Of a DNA stretch of 64,000 nt, positions 1 through 12,900 are shown one piece after another. Location: NCBI GenBank assembly GCA_963971305.1, contig OZ020303.1, forward strand, positions 46,426,106 through 46,490,105, read 5' to 3'. The notes beneath the pieces were generated by a model. The model ran no database searches. It had not been told where the DNA came from and saw only the letters and a list, made by a program, of their open reading frames with translations. Source of the DNA: Arcuatula senhousia (lineage: Eukaryota > Mollusca > Bivalvia > Mytilida > Mytilidae). Made by a program: the position numbers and the translations under genes. Each line of letters opens with the position of its first letter. Position 1 is the first letter of the stretch.

Positions 1-26
1 AGGCTTCTGGGAGCCTCTTGTTATTT
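1..26 (-). mobile_element. Family B element, 5' end only
   Basis: The first bases carry the hairpin and terminal AACAAG (read on the minus strand) that mark the 5' end of family B elements elsewhere in the window. The body of the element runs off the left edge. Confidence 0.75.
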
Positions 27-376
27 ATTTAAAAACTGATTTAGTTACATGAATGCATGTAGTTTTTGAATGCTTATAGAAAATTCACATATTAGCAATC
101 ATTTTGGATACCCTTTAAAGGTACATAATTATTCCCTACGTATTTGGATAATTTGGCAAAAAAAACTATTTTTCTCAGAGATGCTTGGAAATTTTAGTCT
201 GAAAGGTAGATTAAACCTATAATAAAATAAATATAAATCAAATGATGGTCTATTGCTATGATTTCTTTTTTAAAACAAAGTTTTTTGTACAGAAAAATAT
301 AGATTGTTTACTGGGCTGTTTTGACCATAAAAGAAAATAAACAGATTTAGTATAGGAAATTTTTTATTTTTTTCAG

Positions 377-552
377 CATACATATGTGAGTTAGGGAAGT
401 CTATTCACAAATTGACAACAGTTAATCTGACGAATTGCAACATTGACAAAGCTCTCCAGGAGTGTGGTAGTAGTATAACGATTCAGGGAGGAGATAGTGG
501 GTGTGATTTACCATTAACTATATATATAAGTAACGATATGGATGTGGGTTGA
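377..552 (+). CDS. Terminal exon of an unidentified gene, possibly leucine-rich-repeat protein
   Basis: A T-rich tract and AG at 375-376 form a good 3' splice site. After two phase bases the frame stays open for 57 codons to TGA at 550-552. It contains LGKSIHKLTTVNLTNCNID, whose L-x2-V-x-L-x2-C-x-I spacing resembles a leucine-rich repeat, and it ends DMDVG. A polyadenylation signal AATAAA follows at 616-621, only 64 bases after the stop. Codon composition and the splice and poly(A) context make a real last exon likely. Upstream exons lie left of the window. The protein family is not firmly recognised; an NLR or other LRR protein is one possibility. It lies just beyond the 3' end of the ENPP-like gene, on the opposite strand. 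Confidence 0.55.
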
Positions 553-615
553 GGAAAACATAAAGAGCTTGTCATGGCATTGCGGTCAGAAAATTGTTCA
601 TATGATATGGGATGT

Positions 616-621
616 AATAAA
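616..621 (+). promoter_or_regulatory. Polyadenylation signal AATAAA
   Basis: Canonical hexamer 64 bases after the stop of the exon at 377-552. Confidence 0.5.
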
Positions 622-1620
622 GAGTTGCTGTCTCGAATATCACTTGTGGTAGTTATGGTATTTAGATAAATGTATTTATATGGTATTTAAACCAGCATCT
701 TAGACCACTCTGCGACTGATGCCCCTTCTAGTTAAAGAGGAACATAAATTAATTGTTGATAATATATTGTAAATAATGATAAGTCTCAGGAAATTTACAC
801 CACAGACAAATAATTGGTTTGAAACTAAAGCTGACAAAATAAGATACAAACTTTTTTATTTACCTCGTTATCATTTGTTTTCCCAATTTATAGCGAGCAT
901 CGCAGATGCGAGCCCTACGGCATCATGCATGTTTTGAGATGTGCCAGAAATATACTGACGATAAAACCGGAACAGGTTTACTTTTACGGAGTGAAAAAAA
1001 TAATAGGCACGGAGCAAGTAAAACAATCAACCCTCTGGGCTTATAAAAAATACAACATAATCTGTTATGCAAAAATAGATAAATAGAAATTCAAAAACAG
1101 TGATAAAACCCTCTTTCATCCACTTGTTTATTTTTACACACAGATTTTTATTCAAACACCATTCGGTCTTTTCCGCTGAAAAACGATTTTCCGGAAATTA
1201 CCGAGCTAGCTTTTGGCAACAACGTCCCATTGACTAGTCATACCGAATGCATGTTACTGACCAAGCTTTGTAAAATTCTAAATAAGATAAAGAAATACAT
1301 AAATTTACTGAATAAAACCTACTCATAATAATAGATAAAAGGTTCTTACCTGAAAATGAAAGACGAGTCCCATCCTGTGGGGTTTCACTCACTCTCCTCA
1401 ATCATGCATGATATTTTTACCTTAGTGTTTTTTTTTCGCCAGGTTTCTTAATGTACCTTCTGTTACCAATGCTTCAAATAAAACACTGATACTCAAAAAA
1501 TATCACAAAACCTGACAGAATCTGAATGTTGTTTTGGTCTGCTGAAGAAGCGCAAAATACTCTGACAAGGAAATGACGTCATGTAATCCATTTAGGATAA
1601 TTTCGTCCCCGCTAAATGTC
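622..1620. other. Intergenic, nothing recognised
   Basis: AT-rich sequence. No splice-bounded coding exon, RNA gene or terminal repeats were found on reading either strand. Confidence 0.4.
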
Positions 1621-1623
1621 GTC

Positions 1624-1681
1624 CCAGAATGTTACAGGATTTATTATTTGGTCGTCCCAGAATGTTACAGGATTTATTATT
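1624..1681 (+). repeat. 27-bp direct repeat, two copies
   Basis: GTCCCAGAATGTTACAGGAT plus TTATTAT occurs twice in succession, immediately before the MITE at 1684. Confidence 0.8.
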
Positions 1682-1683
1682 GT

Positions 1684-1873
1684 GGCTCCCGCAGGGTTAA
1701 AAACGAAATGCGACCTGAGGGTTTTTTAAGGGCGACTTCCGACCTACACTTCATAAAATCGACCTATGCCAAAAAACGACCTGCGACCTCCGCCAAAATA
1801 TGCCTTTTAAAAGCGACCTCAGGCCCCTTTTAAATGCGACCTTGCGACCTGAGGGGGGTACCCTGCGGGAGCC
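1684..1873. mobile_element. 190-bp MITE with GGCTCCCGCAGGGT terminal inverted repeats
   Basis: The ends are perfect 14-bp inverted repeats (GGCTCCCGCAGGGT and its complement). The interior repeats GCGACCT-like words. There is no coding capacity. Flanks share ATTATT, but a clean target duplication is not certain. Confidence 0.7.
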
Positions 1874-1876
1874 CCA

Positions 1877-2370
1877 TTATTTGCACAAATATTAAATTGA
1901 ATTTCTAATAGGTAGTTATTGATCCAAGATATTTGAACAACAACTTTCCCAAGTGCATGCATATGATTTAGGTTGGGTGGAGTCAGACTTTGCTACTACC
2001 TAATACCTTTTTTAAAAGTTCCCTCTTTACGTTACACTTAGCCGGTCGAGCTCAATGACATAGATTTACTTTTAAAAGGTATATAGATTTTCGATGCTCG
2101 CTAAAAAGGCAGGGCCTTAATCATATTAAGGCTTATTAATGAGCAGCTCACAATTTTTATATTTTTGTTTTACATAATAAATCATCATCTTTGTAAGAGA
2201 CTGTTTTAGGCTAGAATTTTTAAAAACATGTAAATAATATATATTTAGAATTTTATATTGTAAGTAATATATTGTTATTGCTCATTTTTGGAACATATAT
2301 TTGTGATTAAACATGTAAGATTTGTATTTGTGTTATTAATATCTTGATATTTATTTCCATTCGATGTGTT
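1877..2370. other. Unannotated AT-rich stretch
   Basis: No gene or repeat boundary recognised between the MITE and the first long B element. Confidence 0.35.
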
Positions 2371-2422
2371 TTTAGCTCACCTGGACCAAAGGTCCATGTG
2401 AGCTATTGCCATCACTTGGCGT

Positions 2423-2453
<31 letters not shown>

Positions 2454-2960
2454 TGTCCGTTAACAATATTTCAAAAATCTTCTCCTCTGAAACTACTGAA
2501 CAGAATTGAATGAAACTTGGTATGATTGATCCTTAGGGTGTCCTGCACCAAACTTGTGTTTAGATTTTTGATCTGTCAAAAAACATGGCCGCCGTTACCA
2601 AAAATAGACTAGGGGGGTCAGACTACTGTTTTTGGCTAATAAATCAAAAAGTATAAGAGATAGAGGAAATCTGAGGCCACGCTATTGATTCAGCATCAAA
2701 AGCTCTACGAAAGTCTCCATTTGGTCAAAGTTGTCAAATGACCCCTTATAGGGGTTACGGCCCCTTAAAGGTGAAAAATAGCATTTTTTCATGTTTTTGG
2801 CCTACAGAATGAAAACTATTGCAGATAGAGATTAGCTGTTGCTTGCTTAAATGTTTAGCTCATTTAGCTCTACGAAAGTTTCCATAGGGTCGAAGTTGTC
2901 AGATGACCCCTTATAGGGGTTATGGCCCCTTAAAGGTGAAAAATAGCCATTTTTCATGTT
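2371..2960 (-). mobile_element. Family B element, 3' part
   Basis: On the minus strand this ends with the family stem-loop (AGCTCAC...GTGAGCT arms around GGTCC) preceded by a (GAC)n/(GTC)n microsatellite. The core contains ~150-bp units with CCTTATAGGGGT. Its 5' part is missing because another B element begins at 2961. Confidence 0.8.
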
Positions 2961-4925
2961 TTTAGCTCACCTGACCCAAAGGGTCATGTGAGCTATTGTC
3001 ATCGTTAAGGGTCCGTCGTCCGTCCGTCGTCCGTCGTCTGTCGTCCGTCGTCCGTCCGTCCGTTAACTTTTCTTCAAAGATCTTCTTCTCTGAAACCACT
3101 GAAGGGATTGCATTGATACTTGGTATACATGATCTTTAGGATGTCCTCTACCAAGTTTGTGAATTATATGCATGTCGACCAACCAACATGGCCGCCGTTG
3201 CTAAAAATAGAACAGGGGGGTCAGACCATTGTTTTTGGCTTATAACTCAAAAAGTATGAAAGATAGAGAAAATCCGAAGCAACCTTCCTTGTTCAGCATC
3301 AAAAGCTCTGCGAATCTCTTCATTGAGTCGAAGTTGTGAAACGACTCCCTATAGGAGTTATTGCCCTTTAATCATCAAATTTGACCATTTTTGCAGTTTT
3401 TGGACAATATCTTGAAAACCGTTAAAGCTAGAGGAAAAGTTAGCATTGCAGAATTGTTTAGCTCATTGAGATCTACAAAAATGATTTCAGGGTCTAAATT
3501 GTCAGATCAGCCGTTTAAGAGTTATTCCCCTTTTACTGTTTTTTCCATTAATTTACACTGATTTTCAAAAATCTTCTTCTCTAAAACTACTGAAGGGATT
3601 GCATTGATACTTGGTATACATGATCTTTAGGATGTCCTCTACCAAGTTTGTGAATTATATGCATGTCGACCAACCAACATGGCCGCCGTTGCTAAAAATA
3701 GATCAGGGGGGTCAGACCATTGTTTTTGGCTTATAACTCAAAAAGTATGAAAGATAGAGAAAATCCGAAGCAACCTTCCTTGTTCAGCATCAAAAGCTCT
3801 GCGAATCTCTTGATTGAGTCGAAGTTGTGAAACGACTCCCTATAGGAGTTATTGCCCTTTAATCATCAAATTTGACCATTTTTGCAGTTTTTGGACAATA
3901 TCTTGAAAACCGTGAGAGCTAGAGGAAAAGTTAGCATTGCAGAATTGTTTAGGTCATTGAGATCTACAAAAATGATTTCAGGGTCTAAATTGTCAGATCA
4001 GCCATTTGAGAGTTATTCCCCTTTAACTGTTTTTTCCATTAATTTACACTGATTTTCAAAAATCTTCTTATCTAAAACTACTGAAGGGATTGCATTGATA
4101 CTTGGTATACATGATCTTTAAGATGTCCTCTACTGAGTTTGTGAATTATATACATGTCGACCAACCAACATGGCCGCTGTTGCTAAAAATAGAACAGGGG
4201 GGTCAGACCATTGTTTTTGGCTTATAACTTGTTCAGCATCAAAAGCTCTGCGAATCTCTTCATTGAGTCGAAGTTGTGAAACGACTCCCTATAGGAGTTA
4301 TTGCCCTTTAATCATCAAATTTGACCATTTTTGCAGTTTTTGGACAATATCTTGAAAACCGTTAGAGCTAGAGGAAAAGTTAGCATTGCTAAATTGTTTA
4401 GCTCATTGAGATCTACAAAAGTGATTTTCAGGGTCTAAATGGTCAGATCAGCCGTTTAAGAGTTATTCCCCTTTAACTGTTTTTTTCCATTAATTTACAC
4501 TGATTTTCAAAAATCTTCTTCTCTAAAACCACTGAAGGGATTGCATTGATACTTGGTATACATTATCTTTAGGATGTCTTCTACCAAGTTTGTGAATTAT
4601 ATACATGTCGACCAACCAACATGGCGGCCTTTGCTAAAAATAGAACAGGGGGGTCAAACCATTGTTTTTGGCTTATAACTCAAAAAGTAAAAGAGATAAA
4701 GAAAATCGGAAGCAAATTTTCTTGTTCAGCATCAAAAGGTCCTTACAGTAGTTATTGCCCTTTAACTGTTTTTTCTATTAATTTAAACTGATTTCCAAAA
4801 ATCTTCTCTGAAACCACTGAAAGGATTGTTTTGCAACTTTGTATACTTGAAAGTTTGTGAAATTTATTCAAACTTTGGCATAAGAGATCAGGTGAGCGAT
4901 TCAGGCTCCTGGGAGCCTCTAGTTT
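2961..4925 (-). mobile_element. Complete family B element
   Basis: On the minus strand it starts at about 4925 with AACTAGAGGCTCCCAGGAGC (AACAAG variant plus hairpin), followed by CGCTCACCTG. The core holds about three ~480-bp tandem units (ATGGCCGCCGTTGC recurring at ~3190, 3680, 4170, 4620). The 3' end at 2961 has a CCGTCGTCC microsatellite and the terminal stem-loop. No protein is encoded; short open frames are repeat shadows. Confidence 0.85.
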
Positions 4926-5136
4926 TGTGTGTTACGTTTAGTTAATTCAAATTCCCATATACAGAGGACCACAGATTTGTATCAATTCATACAGTATCTT
5001 TTAATGTAAGCTGCTTGTCAGGTTGACGATGATCAATATTGTTTAGGTCAAATAGAATAAAGGACACAACATAGATCTTTCATCATCGACCTCAAGGTCA
5101 TCTATATCTTAGGCTAAGGTTATTATAATTAGAAAT

Positions 5137-6306
5137 AACAAGTGTGGCCACTAAAAGTATGTCTCGCCTGCCGGCACCATCGCTAAAATCAACTACCTAA
5201 GCTTTCATTTCTTGATATAAACACAAAAAGTGTCAGTATACCTAATAACAGATGCCTAGTTATTATACTATTCAAGCAATCCATTGTCCACACAAGTATT
5301 ACAAAAAGTTTTCTGTCTGAAAAAAAAACCTAATTTCACAGAGTCACTGGAGCATAAAAATGGGGTCATGGTCACATGGCATGGTGACAGTTGCGTTGTC
5401 CATAACCGCAACTGTCTGTTTACCCAATATCAGATGCCTAGCTATTATAACTTTCCAGCAATTCATCTTCCATAAAAGTCTTACAAAAAAGTTTTTCGGC
5501 CTGAAAAAGACCTAAGTTCACAGAGTCACTGGAGCGTGAAAATGGGGTCAGGGTCACACGGCATGGGGACAGTTGCATGGACCATAACCTAAACTGTCTG
5601 TATACTAAATATCAGATGCCTAGCTAATATACTTTTCAAGCAATTCATCGTCCACAAAAGTCTTACAAAAAAGTTTACGGCCTGAAAAAAGACCTAAGTT
5701 CACAGAGTCACTGGAGCGTGAAAATGGGGTCAGGGTCAAACGGCATGGTGACAGTTGCGTAGACCATAACCTGAACTGTCTGTATACCAAATATCAGATG
5801 CCTAGCTATTATACTTTTCAAGCAATTCATCGTCCACAAAAGTCTTACAAAAAAGTTTACGGCCTGAAAAAAGACCTAAGTTCACAGAGTCACTGGAGCA
5901 TGAAAATGGGGTCAGGGTCAAACAGCATGGTGACAGTTGCGTAGACCATAACCTGAACTGTCTGTATACCAAATATCAGATGCCTAGCTATTATACTTTT
6001 CAAGCAATTCATCGTCCACAAAAGTCTTACAAAAAAGTTTACGGCCTGAAAAAAGACCTAAGTTCACAGAGTCACTGGAGCGTGAAAATGGGGTCAGGGT
6101 CAAACGGCATGGTGACAGTTGCGTAGACCATAAAACTGTCTGTATACCAAATATCAGATGCCTAGCTATTATACTTTTCAAGCAATTCATTGTCCACAAA
6201 AGTCTTACAAAAAAGTTTACGCCGCCGCCGTCGCCGCCGCCGTCGCCGGAAAGTAATACCTATGTCTCGCCTTCCGCGACTATTCGTCGCAGGCGAGACA
6301 AAAATG
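5137..6306 (+). mobile_element. Family A element, copy 1
   Basis: It starts AACAAGTGTGGCC, has the subterminal motif GTCTCGCCTGC, then a core of about six ~182-bp units (CCTAGCTATTATAC at 5256, 5437, 5619, 5801, 5983, 6161), a (GCCGCCGTC)n microsatellite, and a 3' stem-loop whose outer arm GCAGGCGAGAC complements the subterminal motif, followed by AAAAA. Confidence 0.85.
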
Positions 6307-6728
6307 GAGGGATATGGATTAAATAGCGAGCAGCGCCTACTGGCCTCGTTAAAGACTGCTGGCGGTTTTCCTTTGTGGTTTTTCTGAATTGCCGCTTGAT
6401 TGTGGGCTGTGTCGCGTACTCTTATTCCACATCTCATTATTTTCTATCATGGTTCAGAATCACACTATATATAATGTCCCGATTATGGCAATATTGATGA
6501 CGGGACATTAAGCAAACAACAATCAATCACACTATCTATTTTAAGTATCACACAACAAGTGAAAAACAACTTTGATAATTTGGTTATGCTGGATATGCAC
6601 AATCTTGCTGGGATTTATTGTCAGTAACACTTAAGTCAAAATAATTAGAAGGAAAAAAATCTGAAGTTTTAAACCATTGGTATATTCATTAACCAAAAGA
6701 TTGAAAAAGAGAATAACAAAAATATATA
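6307..6728. repeat. Downstream flank with a dispersed ~130-bp repeat
   Basis: Bases 6324-6451 match 47039-47168 in inverse orientation, sharing GTGTCGCGTAC and CTTATTCCACATCTCATT. No coding exon was found in the remainder. Confidence 0.55.
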
Positions 6729-6734
6729 TTTATT
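6729..6734 (-). promoter_or_regulatory. Polyadenylation signal of the ENPP-like gene
   Basis: AATAAA on the minus strand, about 50 bases after the ENPP-like stop codon at 6785-6787. Confidence 0.6.
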
Positions 6735-6784
6735 GCATAAAACATCTTATGTAGTATAAAATTCCTAGAAAACTCAATAGAAAA

Positions 6785-6922
6785 TCAAAATTTCCAAAGT
6801 CCATGAGGTAAAAATGTTCTAATACCCATACTATCTATAGAGTTTGTGAAAAATTGTAGACCTGTTAGTAATTCAATGTCTCTAATCCTTGCTTCATTAT
6901 CTGTTAAATAGTCATCAGGACT
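6785..6922 (-). CDS. ENPP: ENPP-like last coding exon
   Basis: 138 bases from acceptor TTTTTTTCAG (an uninterrupted T run) to TGA, reading [20 protein letters not shown] and so on to HGLWKF. AR(I/V)RDIE(L/H)LTGL is the family's C-terminal signature. Confidence 0.9.
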   Translation of the reverse strand, partial: SPDDYLTDNEARIRDIELLTGLQFFTNSIDSMGIRTFLPHGLWKF

Positions 6923-9900
6923 CTGAAAAAAAACATCAAAACTGCTCAATTTGTTTACTGCAGAAAAATGGCACACAAACATAACAATTAATTTAATATT
7001 GACAACTTTGGTTTCATTATCATTTGTAGGGTATCAATTTTTGTGGTTTTCATGGGTTGACTTGACTCACAAAAATTGATACATAACAAAAAGGAGATTT
7101 AACATTGCTGTGTATACTGTAGACTTCAGAACCACGAATTTAAAAATTCATGAACTGTTTTTTTTTTTTCATAAAACCACGAATAAGTACCCATGAAAAT
7201 ACATGAATCCACAGAATCTCAAATGTAAGATACACATAATGAGTTTTCATCACAACTTTTTGACTTGTGTCCTGATACTTTTAGTGGAACGAATGAAAAA
7301 TCGAAAGTTTTGATAAATATTTAAATCTTTAATTAGTGACAAGTGGTTGTGGGTTAAAAAAATACATTGCTCATTGTTGTTGCAATAGTAAGCAATCACT
7401 GGTTTATTTTGAAAACTTATGTCAGTTTTCCACTGCACTTTCTAGACATAACAGTATTTATGTATACTCAGCTACTGAAAATGTATTGATTTCACAGTTG
7501 TTAATTTTCGCACATACAATCCAAATAACAATTTGGGGAATATGAATTTTCACAGTTTTCAATTATCATACATTGATTCACATATTTCATTGACCTAGAT
7601 ACAGCACAAATTATTACACTGCAAAAATTACTATTAACAGTATATGCATACTAAAATACATAACAAAACTTACAAGACAATTATTTTCATGCTGTATATT
7701 TGGCAGAATAAACGATATAGTCTTTGGTTTAGAACAAGATGATAGATTTCCAGTCTCACAGCGGGATATGATGAGGAAGATATGACTTGGTATAGGAACT
7801 CCTCCTACATCTGATGTCCTGGAAATAAAAGAACATGTACATGATTCAAGATTGTCGAGCAAAATGAATTTAAATTGTACTAGTACCCTATAAAGTTGTT
7901 TTTTTCACAGGAGATAAATTTCGCAGATTTCTAAAAAATGGAAGATCTTTTTTTGCGGCATTCAATTTTAGCAATTACTTGTATATGAGTATATACATGT
8001 ACTATACATATACTATTATACAATTATAGTTGCAAACTATCGCGAAAAAAGAGAAAATTTGATACCTGCGAAAAAAACAACTTATACAGTATATAATAAG
8101 CTTATACCTTGTACAAGTTTTTCTTGGGATATTTGGGTTAAATATGTTTAAAACAAGAAATCCGTGAGCCAATGATACCCCCACTTTTGCAACTATACCT
8201 TGTGTTAAAATTATAAACAAGTGTGAAGGAACCACATAACTATACAGAACATGGTACCAAGGAACTAAGGGCAGACACAGGAAAAACAGAATACCCTACC
8301 CACTTCTAATAAGCAGGAGTATAAAAAAAAGTCCTATAGAAGACTGTAAACTTTGAAAATTAAAAATTCATATGCACTGTGTGCATGTTACCAATGCTTA
8401 CTTATTGATATCATCTGCACTATCAGGAAAGCCATCAAAATTATAATCAAATGCTGGTCCTGTAATAATGTTCAGGTCACCATATTTAGTTCTCCAGGAC
8501 CTTATCTTCTGTTGTATCTGTTGCCAAAATCCTAAACAAGGGGAAAATGACAAAAATTAATGATATGTATTAAACTGTACTTTTGAAATGAAAACATTTA
8601 AACAGCTTGATATTCAAGTGTATTGGTAGTGTTTTCAGCTTGCTTAGATAATTGTAGTTTGTAGAATTGGTGGTTTTAATACTTATAATCATGAATATTG
8701 TGAAAAAAAAATATGTTCATTATCTGCATGATCAAATGTGCAAAGATTGCCTTAGTCTTAGTCTTTGAGATATTCTGTGTGAATATATAACACTAACATA
8801 ATAATAGTAGATTACCTGACTTGAATTCTTTGTAAACAGCAACATACATAGATGATAAGCTATACTGGGATTGTCCTTTGAAACACAAAATGAAATATAT
8901 ACATTTTGAAATCAAAGAAGACTTTTCTTATAATTGATAGACTGATTTGTTCATGTCCAACCAGCAGGAACTGCTTACACTTCCGGAACACCTGAGGTCA
9001 CTTATGTTCGACTTGAGTTGACATTTTGTGTGTTTTGTTTGTTGTGTGGTTTGTTTTGTTGTGATGATTTTTTGTTGGCTACTGATTTTGTCTGTCTTTT
9101 TCGTATAATGATGTTTAATTACCCCTTTGGTACACCTTTGCTTCTTTCTGAATACTTTGGTGAATGTGAATGGTTAATACATGTTTTTATATACATTTTC
9201 ACATATCTATGTAATATCCAGTATGAAAATAAGAAAATTGATTGAGTATGTCTTGAACTTAACAAACACTGTATACATTAACAATGAAAATAATCTTGGA
9301 TTAAGAGAAATCCATGCAAATCCTTAATTTTGATCTGAATCAATCTTTTCATATCTATACTAAATGAAATATTTTGTTTAAAAGCTGTTCAATTTAAAAT
9401 TATAACAGTTATTAAATCCATTTACCATATATAATACCCAAAACAAACATAACATCTGCCTAATTGACAAGTTTTACCCTAAAACACCGGAAATGTTTTA
9501 TAACTGACTGTTTTATAACTGAACAATAAAATGTCTTTAAAAACTAAAATTTTTCCATGTCTTGAAAAAGCGGGAGATTACACAAAAAGTCAGAACGGGA
9601 GATGGATAAATAAGTCAGCAGATTTTGGAGGGAGAATCACATGTATGCCAAAAGATATAAAATCTACATAAGCATAAAATCTTATTGGATAATTCTTATT
9701 TTTTAAATTAATTGTTACCCGATAAAAGAGAAGTCCAGCTGTATTTATTTGACAGATTTTCAGCATTTTGACAAGATGTTGTTTCAGACAATGTCTTGAC
9801 TCTATTATCTGGTAGTACACAGTCAGGTGAAGCTGTAGTGGTCTGAAAAAAATACATTGAACATTTTAGTCTTCAACAGTCTGTACAAAAGACTATCATT

Positions 9901-12900
9901 TCTGATGACCAACTCTTATCAATTTTGATTGAAAACATAAACCATGTTAAGGATGTACAAGAACTTTTCTAGAGCTAAATGAGCTGAACATTTAAGCAAG
10001 TTACAGCTTTTCTCTAACTACTATAGTTTCATTCTGTAGCCATAGGCCCAAATCATGAAAAAATGTTATTTTAGGGGCCATAACCCCTATAAGGGGTCAT
10101 CTGACAACTTCGACCCTATGAAAACTTTTGTAGCGCTAAATGAACTGAACATTTAAGCAAGCGACAGCTTTTCTCTATCTGCTACAGTTTTCATTTTAAA
10201 GGCCGAAAACATGAAAAAACATTATTTTAAGGGCCATAACCCCTATAAGGGGTCATCTGACAACTTCGACCCTATGAAAACTTTTGTAGAGCTAAATGAA
10301 CTCAACATTTAAGCAAGCAACAGCTTTTATCTATCTGCTACAGTTTTCATTCTATAGGTCAAAAACATGAAAAAATGTCATTTTAGGGGCCAATACCCCT
10401 ATAAGGGGACATCTGACAACTTTGATCTTATGGAGACTTTTGTAGAGCTAAATGAACTGAACATTTAAGCAAGCAACAGCTTCTCTCTATCTGCTATAGT
10501 TCTCATTCCATAGGCTAAAAATATGAAAAAACATTATTTTAGGGGCTGTAACCCCTTTAAGGGGTCATCTGACAACTTCGACCGTATGGAGACTTTTGTA
10601 GTGCTAAATGAGCTGAACATTTAAGCAAGCAACAACTTTTCTCTATCTGTCATAGTTTTCATTCTATGAGCCAACAAGAGGCTCCCAGGAGCCTGAATTG
10701 CTCACCTGACATATGTGCCTGAAGTAAAGGTTATAAGGCAAAATCTATTTGACGTTGAAAGGGTTATAAGATTAATAAGGGGGTCATCTGACAATATGGT
10801 GGATCTAAATGTGCTGATCACTTTTGTTCTCAATCAAAATCTAAAAATCTGTCACCCTCTTTGAGTTATTTGCAAAAAAAATGCAGTTTAACCTTATGTT
10901 CTATTTTTAGCCACAGCGGCCATGTTTTACAACCAATCAAAAATCCCCACATCAGTTCTATACACCTAATAATAATAAACAATAATACCAAGTTTAGTTC
11001 CATTTGGACTTAAAGTGTCAGAGGAGTTAACATTTTCAATATAAGGAAATGCAGTTAAAATGCTCAATTTTGACGTTCCAAGGACAATAACTCCTCAAAG
11101 GAAAGGTCCTACAATGTTGACCCTGTTACAAATTTTGTAGATCTTGATGCGCTTAACAATATGCAATTTAAATTTCTCAAATATCTAGTACAGTTTTCAA
11201 GATATTGAGCTAAACAGGTGCAAAATTTGCAAAAAATCCACAAAAAGGGCAATAACTCCTACATGGATTGTTGGATTTTCTTCAAAATTTCAGAGCTGGT
11301 AGATCTTGAGGTGCTGATCACTTTTGTTCCCAATCAAAATTTTGAAATCTGTCACTTTTTTAGAGTTATTTGCAAAAACTGCCATTTACCTCTATGTTCT
11401 TTTTTTAGCCGCAGCGGCCATGTTTTACAACCAATCAAAAATCCCCACATCAGTTCTATACACCTAATAATAATAAACAATAATACCAAGTTTAGTTCCA
11501 TTTGGACTTAAAGTGTCAGAGGAGTTAACATTTTCAATATAAGGAAATGCAGTTAAAATGCTCAATTTTGACGTTCCAAGGACAATAACTCCTCAAAGGA
11601 AAGGTCCTACAATGTTGACCCTGTTACAAATTTTGTAGATCTTGATGCGCTTAACAATATGCAATTTAAATTTCTCAAATATCTAGTACAGTTTTCAAGA
11701 TATTGAGCTAAACAGGTGCAAAATTTGCAAAAAATCCACAAAAAGGGCAATAACTCCTACATGGATTGTTGGATTTTCTTCAAAATTTCAGAGCTGGTAG
11801 ATCTTGAGGTGCTGATCACTTTTGTTCCCAATCAAAATTTTGAAATCTGTCACTTTTTTAGAGTTATTTGCAAAAACTGCCATTTACCTCTATGTTCTTT
11901 TTTTAGCCGCAGCGGCCATGTTTTACGACCAATCAAAAATCCCCACATCAGTTCTATACACCTAATGCTAATAAACAACTATACCAAGTTTGGTTCCAAT
12001 TGGACTTAAAGTGTCAGAGTAGTTAACGTTTTCAATGTAATGAGGAAATGCTGTTAAAATGCTAAATTTTGATGTTCTAAGGGCAATACTCCTAAAAGGA
12101 AAGGTCCTACAACGTTGACCCTGTTACATATTTTGTAGATCTTGATGTGCTTAACAATATGCAATTTAAATTTCTCAAATATCTAGTATGGTTTTCAAGA
12201 TATTGAGCTAAACAGGTGCAAAATTTGCAAAAAATCCACAAAAAAGGGCAATAACTCCTACATGGGTTGTTGGATTTTCTTCAAAATTTCAGAGCTGGTA
12301 GATCTTGAGGTGCTGATCACTTTTGTTCCCAATCAAAATTTTTAAATCTGTCACCGTTTTAGAGTTATTTGCAAAAAACTGCCATTTACCTCTATGTTCT
12401 ATTTTTAGCCACAGCGGCCATGATTTACGACCAATCAAAAATCCCCACATCAGTTCTATACACCTACTGCTAATAAACAACTATACCAAGTTTGGTTCCA
12501 TTTGGACTTAAAGTGTCAGAGGAGTTAACGTTTTCAATGTAATGAGGAAATGCTGTTAAAATGCTAAATTTTGATGTTCTAAGGGCAATACTCCTAAAAG
12601 GAAAGGTTCTACAACGTTGACCCTGTTACATATTTTGTAGATCTTGATGTGCTCAACAATATGCAATTTAAATTTCTCAAATATCTAGTATGGTTTTCAA
12701 GATATTGAGCTAAACAGGTGCAAAATTTGCAAAAAATCCACAAAAAGGGCAATAACTCCTACATGGGTTGTTGGATTTTCTTCAAAATTTCAGGGTAGGT
12801 AGATCTTGAGGTGCTGATCACTTATACACTCAGCCAGATTTTTGATATCTGTAGCCGTTTTTGAGTTATTTGTAAAAAAATGCATTTTACCCCTATGTTC

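Noticed and set aside
2374..4925. Helitron 3' terminus (hairpin followed by CTAGT) at 4903-4922
   Set aside because: Only this copy reads CTAG; all others read CTTGTT, so the canonical CTRR rule does not hold. A Helentron-like interpretation fits better.
5256..6180. Regular repeats that might suggest a CRISPR array
   Set aside because: Units of 182 and 502 bp repeat in full without unique spacers, and the genome is eukaryotic. They are transposon cores.
6162..6437. Arginine-rich open frames at the family A 3' end
   Set aside because: They come from the GCCGCCGTC microsatellite read in frame.
6785..9842. A second, independent ENPP gene
   Set aside because: There is no duplicated segment: the five right-hand and five left-hand exons are complementary and in phase, so one gene is the simpler reading. 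It still needs cDNA proof.
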